A stretch of 44,767 bases of DNA, taken from Collimonas fungivorans (GTDB lineage: Bacteria > Pseudomonadota > Gammaproteobacteria > Burkholderiales > Burkholderiaceae_D). Below are positions 1 through 7,469 of this stretch, piece by piece (position 1 is the stretch's first letter; the number at the start of each line of letters is the position of its first letter). Under the pieces are notes generated by a model. That model worked only from the letters and a program-made list of their open reading frames with translations. It searched no databases and was not told where the DNA came from. Made by a program: the position numbers and the translations under genes. The stretch spans positions 1 to 44,767 of the forward strand of contig NZ_JAQGLV010000319.1 of assembly GCF_028292705.1 (NCBI RefSeq), in the 5' to 3' direction.

Positions 1-176
1 GGACGGTTACATCTGGTAGCAACTATGCATGATTGGAAATAGTGGAGCAATAAGCTCTGTCCTATACTATGTGCACAGCATGTGCTGCCGGATACCTGCG
101 CATTTGCCTGCGGAAAACAGAAAAACCGGAGTTCACCGAAGTTTGCTGAACAGACCCGAAAGAAAAGGAGTTGATC

Positions 177-440
177 ATGCGTACGCTCATAATTTTGGCC
201 GCGGTCGCCATGCTGGCCGGTTGCGCCACGGATGCCGAACGCGCCGCCCAGGCACAGCGCGACGTCGACCAGATGATGCGCATCTATGGCCCGGCTTGCG
301 AAAGACTGGGGTATAAAGGCAATAGCAATGAATGGCGCAGCTGCGTGCTGCGGCTCGATACAAAAGACAATACCGAACGTTACCCGGCGACCACCACCTG
401 CTTCGGGCATCCTGGCTTGTTCCAGTGTTCCACCTTCTGA
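177..440 (+). CDS. small lipoprotein, function unknown
   Basis: An 87-residue protein beginning with a short hydrophobic signal and a lipobox LAGC, with the lipidated cysteine at residue 16, so it should be anchored in the inner or outer membrane. The rest is short and polar with four further cysteines, which could form periplasmic disulfides. The ATG at 177 is preferred over the in-frame TTG six bases earlier because AAGGAG lies at 165-170, six bases before the ATG. A terminator-like hairpin follows at 476-510, so the gene looks monocistronic. I do not recognise a named family; entericidin-like or other small cell-envelope lipoproteins are possible relatives, but this is not shown. Confidence 0.8.
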   Translation: MRTLIILAAVAMLAGCATDAERAAQAQRDVDQMMRIYGPACERLGYKGNSNEWRSCVLRLDTKDNTERYPATTTCFGHPGLFQCSTF

Positions 441-475
441 CGGCAGCGTTTTTTCATAAGTCAAAGCCGTATTCC

Positions 476-510
476 ACAGGGCGTTGATCCTCGCATCGAT
501 GCCCTGTTTT
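476..510 (+). terminator. Rho-independent terminator after the lipoprotein gene
   Basis: A 12-pair stem (477-488 with 495-506, ten Watson-Crick and two G-U pairs), a six-base loop CCTCGC, and a TTTT run at 507-510. It lies 36 bases after the lipoprotein stop codon. Confidence 0.7.
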
Positions 511-657
511 AACGTGGAAGCCGTGCCGCGTTTCCTGATTCCGACAGCGCCGTCACGCTGGACCCGCTTCTGTTCTTCCACTGCGCATCGCCGGTTCGCA
601 ACGAATCAGGTTAGGCCTTCCCTTAGCTCATAACCGAGCGTCCCCACAGTATATTTC

Positions 658-687
658 TTGCACGCGCAACCTTGATTGCGCGTGTCA
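658..687. promoter_or_regulatory. dyad upstream of the HExxH protein gene
   Basis: CACGCGCAA (661-669) and TTGCGCGTG (676-684) form a perfect 9-bp inverted repeat around CCTTGA, extendable by TTG/CAA outside a one-base bulge. It sits between a TATATT box (650-655) and the ribosome binding site GTGAGG (691-696). It could be a repressor operator or a 5' leader hairpin. The rest of 511-657 shows nothing I can name. Confidence 0.45.
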
Positions 688-703
688 ACGGTGAGGGCAT
701 TCC

Positions 704-2236
704 ATGAAAAAATATCTTCTTGCGGCAGTCGCATTTGTCGCTGCTATCGGTCCGGCCGGTTCGTCTGCATTTGCAGGGGAGCCCTTGGTCACGCGCGCCT
801 GGCAACGATCCGAGCCAGCTCTAGGGCAGATGTTACGGCGCAGCGATCGTGCGACGGACATTGATGAGTTTGCGCGGAAAATGCAGGTCCTGGTGGCGAA
901 GAGCTGGCGAATCAGCAACCGCATCTGGCCGGATACAAACATGGCGGATCGCTATCTGATCTTGGTTGCCGGCGACCAGGCCCGCGAAATCAGCCTGGCC
1001 GGCGTGGTGCCGGTGCCGCGTTCTTCGGTGGAGACAGCGCCGCCCCATACTTTTCCCGGCCCTGGCGCTTATCGTTTCATCTGGTGGAAGGAAGGCCGCC
1101 AAGCTACCGTCATTGATCTTGATCAGACCTTGCCGTGGACACAGCCGGTTGACGCCTTGCCGCCGCGCCCTGAGGTCGAGGAGGTCCACAGGTTCGCCGT
1201 GCACGAAACATTTCACCTGATACAGTTCGCGGAGCAGCGCTGGAACGTGCCGCGCCCAGAGGTATTTGTGCCGGAATACCCGCTCTCGGACAATGCTTCA
1301 CTGTACCGGGCCATGCTCTATCACACGTTGCGTACTGCTGCTGCAGATCCAGGCAGGAGAGATGAGCGGCTCGCTGAAGCAGCTTACTGGAATACAGCCT
1401 TCACGGCAGAGTTTCCAAAAGCTGCCGCGGCATCAAAATTTGGCGATCTGGCCGAAGGAGCCGCCCAGCATTTCGAGACCCAGATGCTGGCTGCCACATT
1501 GATCGACCATCCAGAAGACGACGCTGCACGCAGGGCGAAAGCTTCTGAATTGACTCATGCGCTTACGCCAGGCATGCTGAGATTTTATTTCATCAACAGC
1601 TTCGGGCATACTTATCTTGTCGGCCAGGTTGCCGGTGGCGTGCTGGATCGAGGCGACTCTCCCTGGCGCACGGATGCTGTCGCCGGCCGCTCGCCTGTCG
1701 CAAGCTTGCTCGATAACGTTACGCCGCCGGTTTCCCCGCCGTCGCCGGATACTGCCATAGTCCGGGACAACACGGTCTCGGTAGCGCAGCGCAATGTGGT
1801 GCTCGGCGTTCAGCTGGAGCCGGCAATCCAGGGCTTCCTCGATCCCGGCCATGTCCTGCTGCTGCTTCCTCCCTGGTGGGAGATGCGGGTCGATCCGAGC
1901 AAGGAAAAGGAGATTGAAGAAGCGATGGCTCAGACGGTGCCCTATGCCACCGGCTTATATGCATCGGGCCGGTTGCCGCATGAGCTGTATAGTTCCTGGG
2001 TCGGCGCCTACCTGCTAGGCAATGGAAATTTTGTCATCAAGAATCTGGCGGCCCTGAAGGGAAGCATCGATTCCAGGGAATACATGATTGTTCCGCTGGA
2101 CCCGAGTGCGCCTGGGTTTCAGTTAAGCGACGGTCGCCTGGATCTGACCATGTCCGCCATGTACGGCAGCTTGCCGGTTGAAAAGCTGGTTGACGGCAAT
2201 GGCCGGATTTTGCTCAGGGCGATCGATAACAGGTGA
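704..2236 (+). CDS. secreted putative zinc metallopeptidase (HExxH), family unknown
   Basis: A 510-residue protein with a clear Sec signal peptide (about residues 1-24, cleavage likely after AFA). It carries HETFH at residues 167-171, a match to the zincin HExxH motif, and a second acidic motif LAEGAAQH whose glutamate is residue 251, about 80 residues downstream; this spacing fits a gluzincin-type third zinc ligand. From these signs a periplasmic or secreted zinc peptidase is inferred. I cannot assign a MEROPS family or substrate. GTGAGG at 691-696 supports the ATG at 704. The gene is convergent with the VOC gene, with a 63-base gap that shows nothing. An HExxH match alone can arise by chance, so the fold should be checked. 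Confidence 0.7.
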   Translation: MKKYLLAAVAFVAAIGPAGSSAFAGEPLVTRAWQRSEPALGQMLRRSDRATDIDEFARKMQVLVAKSWRISNRIWPDTNMADRYLILVAGDQAREISLAGVVPVPRSSVETAPPHTFPGPGAYRFIWWKEGRQATVIDLDQTLPWTQPVDALPPRPEVEEVHRFAVHETFHLIQFAEQRWNVPRPEVFVPEYPLSDNASLYRAMLYHTLRTAAADPGRRDERLAEAAYWNTAFTAEFPKAAAASKFGDLAEGAAQHFETQMLAATLIDHPEDDAARRAKASELTHALTPGMLRFYFINSFGHTYLVGQVAGGVLDRGDSPWRTDAVAGRSPVASLLDNVTPPVSPPSPDTAIVRDNTVSVAQRNVVLGVQLEPAIQGFLDPGHVLLLLPPWWEMRVDPSKEKEIEEAMAQTVPYATGLYASGRLPHELYSSWVGAYLLGNGNFVIKNLAALKGSIDSREYMIVPLDPSAPGFQLSDGRLDLTMSAMYGSLPVEKLVDGNGRILLRAIDNR

Positions 2237-2299
2237 TGCGGGACGATCCATCTTCATGTCCGTGCTTGTCCTGCGCTATTGATGGAAAACATCCGCAAT

Positions 2300-2698
2300 C
2301 TAAGCCGCGCCTGGCGCATCGTGGCAGCAGACACAAAGCTTGTTGCCATCGGCATCGCGGAAATAGGCGCCGTAATAATCGGGATGATATTCCAGGCGCA
2401 GGCCGGGCGCGCCTTCGCAGGACCCGCCATTGCGCAAGGCCGCGGCGTAGGCCTTGTCGACAGCCGTGCGCGTCGGAGCGAGCAGCGCGATCATCTGACC
2501 GTTGCCGGCAGCGGCCTCGCCGCTATAGGGGGAACCGATGATGAACAGGGGGCGCGCCTTGCCGTTGGCCATCCATGCCGCCCACGGTTTGTCCGCGTCG
2601 CAGAATTTGAGCTGCAGGTCCAGGACTTCCATGATGGCAGAATAGAAGCCGAATGCGCGCTGAAAATCGGTGACGCCGACAAAAACATGAGAGATCAT
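2300..2698 (-). CDS. VOC-superfamily (glyoxalase/bleomycin-resistance-like) protein
   Basis: A 132-residue protein with the two beta-alpha-beta-beta-beta modules of the vicinal oxygen chelate fold. His4 (MISH start) and His105 (YHPDYYGAY) are at positions usually used as metal ligands. After the conserved DADGNKL near the C-terminus, residue 122 is Cys where many family members carry the metal-binding Glu, and a Cys-rich CVCCH follows. That may mean altered metal use, or simply a subfamily trait. The reaction is unknown; glyoxalase I activity should not be assumed. It is divergent from the DUF1810 gene, with 29 bases between the starts. Confidence 0.85.
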   Translation of the reverse strand: MISHVFVGVTDFQRAFGFYSAIMEVLDLQLKFCDADKPWAAWMANGKARPLFIIGSPYSGEAAAGNGQMIALLAPTRTAVDKAYAAALRNGGSCEGAPGLRLEYHPDYYGAYFRDADGNKLCVCCHDAPGAA

Positions 2699-2727
2699 GG
2701 GGTTTTTCCTTTCGATGGAAGAAAGAC

Positions 2728-3147
2728 GTGAGTGATCAATACAATCTGCAACGTTTTGTGGCCGCCCAGCAGCCGGTCTTCGATATCGTACGCGAAGAAT
2801 TGAGCCAGGGCAGCAAGCGGAGCCATTGGATGTGGTTCGTCTTCCCTCAGATTGAAGGACTGGGGCACAGCGCTACGGCGGTCAAGTATGCGATCTCGTC
2901 GCTTGAAGAAGCCCGGGCGTACCTGGAGCATCCGCTGCTGGGGCCGCGCCTGCGGGAATGCTGCCGGCTGGTAGCGGTTGTGGACGGGCGCTCGGCAGAA
3001 GATATTTTTGGTTTCCCTGACTACATGAAATTTCAATCGTCACTGACCTTGTTTGCACAAGCTGCAACCGACAATCAGGCTTTCAACGAATGCCTGAAAA
3101 AATACTTTGGGGGAGAGCCTGATCAGGCTACGCTTGTTCGGCTATGA
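2728..3147 (+). CDS. DUF1810 family protein
   Basis: A 139-residue protein typical of DUF1810: the N-terminal LQRFVAAQ, the SHWMWFVFPQ block, LGPRLRECC, and FGFPDYMKFQSSLTLF are all present. Members are mostly single-domain cytoplasmic proteins of unknown biochemical role, sometimes linked to calpastatin-like or NADAR-like annotations that are not demonstrated. The start is a GTG at 2728 preceded by GGAAGAAAG, and the N-terminus MSDQYNLQRF fits the family. The last 25 bases overlap the 3' end of the convergent nucleotidyltransferase gene. Confidence 0.88.
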   Translation: MSDQYNLQRFVAAQQPVFDIVREELSQGSKRSHWMWFVFPQIEGLGHSATAVKYAISSLEEARAYLEHPLLGPRLRECCRLVAVVDGRSAEDIFGFPDYMKFQSSLTLFAQAATDNQAFNECLKKYFGGEPDQATLVRL

Positions 3148-3704
3148 GCCTCTGCTTCGACTCGCAGCAGGGGCCAGCGTGACAACCAGTTTTTGCTCCG
3201 CAAGCGATCGTCAAACTGTGCGCGTTTCGCATCGACGAAGCAGGGCGTCGGCCGGACGATGGCTGAGTACAAATCGTCCAGCCCGAATGGCGCTGCGATT
3301 TCCGGGCCGTTGCCGTCGGCGTACCTGACTGCCACCGCAGTCGCTGTTTCCGGCCAAAAGCGCATGGCGTCGCTAGCGGATTGATAAGGCGCATCGCCGT
3401 TGCGGACGTGCATGCGTCTCTGGTTTTTTACCGACCACTCGATAGACGCGTCCAAAGATTTCAGGCTATTTTCTATCTGCAAGTCGGCGTCTGCACTTTG
3501 CTGAGAAGGATCAAACCAGATCACATCGACATCGCCCGATGGAGGTGAAGGCGTTTGTCCGTGCAGGAAATCCCAGACCGCATTTCTGACAAAGCCAGCC
3601 GCGATCCAGCAATCTGGCAGGCGCAGGGAATGCACCAGCGCCAGGATGCGCAACCGCTCAGGATCCGCCTGCAGCAGGGCCTTGAGATCACCGGCGTGTT
3701 TCAT
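3123..3704 (-). CDS. nucleotidyltransferase-family protein (DUF925/COG3575)
   Basis: A 193-residue protein with GFVRN at residues 37-41 and a DVD acidic pair at 58-60 (GDVDVIWFD), the hallmark of a small family related to the nucleotidyltransferase fold. The substrate is unknown. The start at 3704 is chosen because its ATG overlaps the TGA of the upstream acetyltransferase gene in an ATGA arrangement, which suggests translational coupling; the longer frame up to 3743 would lie wholly inside that gene. The 3' end overlaps the convergent DUF1810 gene by 25 bases. Confidence 0.82.
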   Translation of the reverse strand: MKHAGDLKALLQADPERLRILALVHSLRLPDCWIAAGFVRNAVWDFLHGQTPSPPSGDVDVIWFDPSQQSADADLQIENSLKSLDASIEWSVKNQRRMHVRNGDAPYQSASDAMRFWPETATAVAVRYADGNGPEIAAPFGLDDLYSAIVRPTPCFVDAKRAQFDDRLRSKNWLSRWPLLRVEAEAHSRTSVA

Positions 3705-4168
3705 TTCTCCGAAGTGAGAGACAACCGCATGGGGACAAAACATATGCCATGCATTTCAACCTGCGGACCGGTTTTGATGAAGCCGAAACGCTCATAGACA
3801 GGCAAAGCCAAAGGCGAGGAATTGACTGTAAACGCTTCGATGGTTTCGAGCGCAGTCGTTGCCATTTTCGCCGTCTGCCAAAGCTGCCTGGCCAAACCGC
3901 GGCGCTGAAAATCCCGGGCGACAAACAGATGGCACAGGTGGCTGCGATCGCGCAGTGTGATAAACCCCGCGAGTACGCCGTCTTCAAAAGCCAGGTGGTA
4001 CTGATAGCGCGGATCGGGGATATATCCCTTTACGGCGGTTACTGAGACGGATTCGAAGAAACGTTCAGCGCCTTTGCCGTCAGGCGTGGCCAGGAATTCA
4101 TGCGTAAAGCAGTGGATCAACGCGGTGATGGCGTCGGCGTCTTCGATACGGGCAGCGCGGAATTCCAT
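3701..4168 (-). CDS. GNAT-family N-acetyltransferase
   Basis: A 155-residue single-domain GNAT protein. Motif A is visible as LFVARDFQRRGLARQLW (residues 81-97) with the acetyl-CoA pyrophosphate loop RRGLAR at 89-94, and motif B as a C-terminal YERFGF. The acceptor substrate cannot be read from the sequence. It is the first gene of a two-gene unit with the nucleotidyltransferase, joined by a 4-base overlap, and it follows moeA's stop by nine bases on the same strand, so it may also be transcribed from the moaA-mobA-moeA operon. Confidence 0.88.
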   Translation of the reverse strand: MEFRAARIEDADAITALIHCFTHEFLATPDGKGAERFFESVSVTAVKGYIPDPRYQYHLAFEDGVLAGFITLRDRSHLCHLFVARDFQRRGLARQLWQTAKMATTALETIEAFTVNSSPLALPVYERFGFIKTGPQVEMHGICFVPMRLSLTSEK

Positions 4169-4177
4169 GCGCGGTCC

Positions 4178-5485
4178 TTAGATCAAGCCATCGAACAGGA
4201 TCACCTCGACCGCATCGCCGGCGGCCACGTCGCCCTGTTCATGCGCCAGCACGATCATGCAGTTGGCTTCCGCCATCGAACGCAAGATGCCCGAGCCCTG
4301 GGCGGCGGTGGGGCGCACGCTCCACTGACCGTCGGCCATGCTGAGGATGCCGCGCTGGTACTCGGTGCGTCCCGGGCGCTTGCGGATGGCGACGGCCGCG
4401 GTGGCGCGCATCAGCGGCAATGGGGCGACTTGGGCGCCCATCATCTGCAGCAAGGCCTCGCGCGCGAAAAAGTAAAACGACACCATGACCGCCACCGGAT
4501 TGCCGGGCAGGCCGAAGAACAGGGCTTGCTTGCCGCCTGACGTAATGCTGCCGAACGCCAGCGGACGGCCCGGGCGCATGCCGATTTTCCAGAAGGCGAC
4601 GTCGCCCAGCTGCGCCATCATCTGCTTGGTGTGGTCGGCGTCGCCGACCGAGACGCCGCCGGAAGTAATGATGGCGTCGGCATTCTCGCAAGCGCTGCGG
4701 AAAGCGCTTTCCAGCGCCTGCGGATCGTCGCCGACCACGCCCATGTCGATGATGTCGCAGCCCAGCCGCTGCAGCATGCCGTACAAGGTGTAGCGGTTGG
4801 AATCGTAGACGCAGCCGGGATCCAGCACTTCACCCACTGAGCGCAGTTCGTCGCCGGTCGAGAAAAACGCCACGCGCAGGCGCCGCCTTACCGGGATTTC
4901 GGCGATGCCGAGCGAGGCTAGCAAGCCGAGGTCGGCTGGACGCAGGATGCGGCCTTGGGCAATCGCGGCGCTGCCGGCTTTCAGGTCTTCGCCGGCCAGG
5001 CGGCGATTCGCGCCGGGTTTGACGGCATCGGCCGGGATGGTGACGAAACCGGTCGCGCTGCCGGGGCTGACAAATTCTTGCGGGATGACGGTGTCGAGCC
5101 CGTCCGGCATCAGGGCGCCGGTCATGATCCGCACCGCCTGGCCGCTGGCAACCGCTCCCATGTAGGCGCGGCCGGCGTGGGCGGTGCCGGCCACGGTCAG
5201 CACGGTATCGGCGTCATGGCGCAGGTCGGCCGAGTTGAAGGCATAGCCGTCCATGGCCGAGTTGTCGTGCGCCGGGACGTCGATCGGCGAGATGATGTCG
5301 CTGGCCAGCACGCGGTCGAGGGCGCTGCGCAGCGCCACTTTTTCAATCGCGCTGACCGGCGTGATGCAATCGCGGATGATGGCCTGCGCTTGCCTGACCG
5401 GCATGGCGTGCGGATCGTAGTCCGACATGCAGCTGGTCAGTTCGGACAGGGATGGCTTGGCGGGATAGGCATTCAGAGTGGTCAT
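4178..5485 (-). CDS. moeA: molybdopterin molybdenumtransferase MoeA
   Basis: A 435-residue protein that inserts molybdate into adenylylated molybdopterin to give the active molybdenum cofactor in the cytoplasm. Conserved blocks are present: PAHDNSAMDGYA (71-82), STGDE (209-213), SGGVSVGDADHT (275-286) and GLPGNPVA (325-332), with the usual C-terminal domain IV. The start at 5485 gives MTTLNAYP and leaves a 10-base gap to mobA; the open frame continues upstream to 5626 but only into mobA. It is the last cofactor gene of the moaA-mobA-moeA operon. Confidence 0.96.
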   Translation of the reverse strand: MTTLNAYPAKPSLSELTSCMSDYDPHAMPVRQAQAIIRDCITPVSAIEKVALRSALDRVLASDIISPIDVPAHDNSAMDGYAFNSADLRHDADTVLTVAGTAHAGRAYMGAVASGQAVRIMTGALMPDGLDTVIPQEFVSPGSATGFVTIPADAVKPGANRRLAGEDLKAGSAAIAQGRILRPADLGLLASLGIAEIPVRRRLRVAFFSTGDELRSVGEVLDPGCVYDSNRYTLYGMLQRLGCDIIDMGVVGDDPQALESAFRSACENADAIITSGGVSVGDADHTKQMMAQLGDVAFWKIGMRPGRPLAFGSITSGGKQALFFGLPGNPVAVMVSFYFFAREALLQMMGAQVAPLPLMRATAAVAIRKRPGRTEYQRGILSMADGQWSVRPTAAQGSGILRSMAEANCMIVLAHEQGDVAAGDAVEVILFDGLI

Positions 5486-5495
5486 TGCGTTTGCA

Positions 5496-6104
5496 TTATC
5501 GCTGTAGTAACTGTTCTCGGGTATTGATGTTACGGAAGGCGTCGGCATCGGTAAACAGCGTTTCGCAATAGTTGAGGCGGCGGTACCAGGTTTCCATCTT
5601 ACGCCCGCCGTCCTGCAGGTAGTCATTGAGGTCGGTCAATAAACCGGTTTTCAGCAGCATGAATACCGGCTGCGGCCAGATGTCCTGGTCGCTGCCTTCG
5701 CGGGTAGAGGCAACCGCCAGGTCGGCGCCGGCGCCAGCCAGTGCTTGCGCCAGGCGCCGCACCAGGTCATGCGGCAGGTAGGGCGAGTCGCAGGGGGCGG
5801 TCGCCAGGTAGGGCGTGCCGCAGTGGCGCAGGCCGGCCTGCAGGCCCGCTAGCGGGCCTGCGAAGCCAGGCTGCTCATCCGGCCAGACCGGCGCCCCGAA
5901 CGCCGCGTAGCTGTCCTGGTTGCGGTTGGCGTTGATGATCAGGCTGTTCACTTGCGGCGCCAGGCGGGCGATGACGTGCGCCGCCATCGGCTTGCCGTCG
6001 AGCAGGGCCAGGCCCTTGTCGATCCCGCCCATGCGCGTGCCGCGGCCGCCGGCCAGTATCAGGCCGGTGATATTCAGCGCAGAGGGGGGCGGGCAAGTTT
6101 CCAT
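5496..6104 (-). CDS. mobA: molybdenum cofactor guanylyltransferase MobA
   Basis: A 202-residue nucleotidyltransferase that transfers GMP from GTP to molybdenum cofactor to make the guanine dinucleotide form used by DMSO-reductase-family enzymes. The glycosyltransferase-A-like N-terminal signature LAGGRGTRMGGIDK is at 17-30, with GPLAGL at 83-88 and PCDSPYLP at 104-111 carrying the metal-binding Asp. The gene lies 12 bases after moaA and 10 before moeA, in one operon. Its presence implies that the organism has bis-MGD enzymes such as nitrate reductase or formate dehydrogenase elsewhere. Confidence 0.95.
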   Translation of the reverse strand: METCPPPSALNITGLILAGGRGTRMGGIDKGLALLDGKPMAAHVIARLAPQVNSLIINANRNQDSYAAFGAPVWPDEQPGFAGPLAGLQAGLRHCGTPYLATAPCDSPYLPHDLVRRLAQALAGAGADLAVASTREGSDQDIWPQPVFMLLKTGLLTDLNDYLQDGGRKMETWYRRLNYCETLFTDADAFRNINTREQLLQR

Positions 6105-6116
6105 GGTGTGGCTCGG

Positions 6117-7241
6117 TCAGCCGCCTATGTACGACATTTCCACTTTCTTGCGGGGCGAAGCCAGGCGCTCGGTTTGCTGCGTGCGCAACTCGGAATAACG
6201 GTCGTCGCGGGCGCGCCATAGCTGGCCGATCACGCTGGAGATTTCGCGGTCGCTGCATTCGTTGCGCAACAAGGCACGCAGGTCGTGGCCGGCGCTGGCG
6301 AACAGGCAGGTGTACAGCTTGCCTTCGGTCGACAGGCGGGCGCGTGAACAGTCGTGGCAAAACGCCTGGGTGACGCTGGAAATCAGGCCGACTTCACCGA
6401 TGCCGTCTTCATAGCGCCAGCGCTGTGCGGTTTCGCCGACGTAGTTGGCTGCCAGCGGCTGCATCGGCAGTTCGCTCTGGATTATCTGCGCGACTTCGGC
6501 GGAGGGCACTACTTCATCCATCTTCCAGCCGTTGGAGGCGCCCACATCCATATATTCTATGAAGCGCAGGATGTACGGCGTGTTCTTGAAATAGCGCGCC
6601 ATCGGCAGGATTTCCTGCTCGTTGACGCCGCGCTTGACCACCATGTTGACCTTGATCGGACCGAGCCCGACCTGATGCGCTACATCCAGCCCATGCAAGA
6701 CATCGGCCACCGGGAAATCGGCGTCGTTCATGCGCTGGAAAATGTTTTCATCGAGTGCGTCGAGCGAGACGGTGACGCGGTTCAGGCCGGCGTCTTTCAG
6801 GGCCTGGGCCTTTTTCGCCAGCAGCGAACCGTTGGTGGTCAGGGTCAGGTCGAGCGGCTTGCCGTCCGGCGTCTTCAGGGCGCTCAGCATGCCGATCAGC
6901 TTTTCGATGTGCTTGCGCAGCAGGGGTTCGCCGCCGGTCAGGCGGATCTTGTGCACGCCGTGGGCGACGAACAGGCTCGCCAGGCGCGTGATTTCTTCAA
7001 ACGACAGCAGGGCGGTGTGCGGCAGGAACGCATAGTCCTTGTCGAATACCGCACGCGGCATGCAATAGACGCAGCGGAAATTGCAGCGGTCGGTGACCGA
7101 GATGCGCAAGTCGTGCAGCGGCCGCCCCAGCTCGTCCGCTATCAGGCCGGTCGGCGTTTCGAGGATAGAGGGCAATGCAGGTGGCAAGGGCAGCGGCAAG
7201 AAACTGCGGCTATCGATCAGCGGGATGACTTTTCTAGTCAT
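6117..7241 (-). CDS. moaA: GTP 3',8-cyclase MoaA
   Basis: A 374-residue radical-SAM enzyme that converts GTP to 3',8-cyclo-GTP, the first committed step of molybdenum cofactor synthesis. The N-terminal 4Fe-4S motif is CNFRCVYC (Cys53, Cys57, Cys60), the second cluster uses Cys295, Cys298 and Cys312, and the protein ends in the GG tail required for activity in the family. The ATG at 7241 (MTRKVIPL) is preferred because the longer frame has no family similarity. It leads the moaA-mobA-moeA operon. The upstream 228 bases contain a TATATA stretch but no Moco riboswitch-sized leader that I can recognise. Confidence 0.96.
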   Translation of the reverse strand: MTRKVIPLIDSRSFLPLPLPPALPSILETPTGLIADELGRPLHDLRISVTDRCNFRCVYCMPRAVFDKDYAFLPHTALLSFEEITRLASLFVAHGVHKIRLTGGEPLLRKHIEKLIGMLSALKTPDGKPLDLTLTTNGSLLAKKAQALKDAGLNRVTVSLDALDENIFQRMNDADFPVADVLHGLDVAHQVGLGPIKVNMVVKRGVNEQEILPMARYFKNTPYILRFIEYMDVGASNGWKMDEVVPSAEVAQIIQSELPMQPLAANYVGETAQRWRYEDGIGEVGLISSVTQAFCHDCSRARLSTEGKLYTCLFASAGHDLRALLRNECSDREISSVIGQLWRARDDRYSELRTQQTERLASPRKKVEMSYIGG

Positions 7242-7399
7242 AGTGTGTGTCTGGAAAAATGTGCAATGTCTTGCATCTATATATAGGGTGATAACTTCTA
7301 CAAGATACCATGAGCGTCGTTTTTTAGCTTCAGCGCCTGCTGAACCTTGGGAGTGCGGCAATTCTCGCAATTTCAAACATATCGCCTGCGCCAGACGTG

Positions 7400-7426
7400 A
7401 CAAAGGGAGTCTGGGACTCCCTTTGT
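7400..7426 (-). terminator. hairpin terminator, probably for rne
   Basis: A perfect 12-bp inverted repeat, 7400-7411 with 7415-7426, with a three-base loop. It begins 44 bases beyond the rne stop codon. On the minus strand the stem ends in TTTGT with no long T-run after it, so termination may be partial and could allow some read-through into moaA. Confidence 0.6.
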
Positions 7427-7469
7427 TGTACTACTGTCTAGCTGCTACGCCATCAGGTGGCGCACCGGC

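Noticed and set aside
7242-7469. Moco riboswitch ahead of moaA
   Set aside because: The region between the rne terminator hairpin and the moaA start is about 150 bases and I could not find the expected multi-stem layout; not enough evidence.
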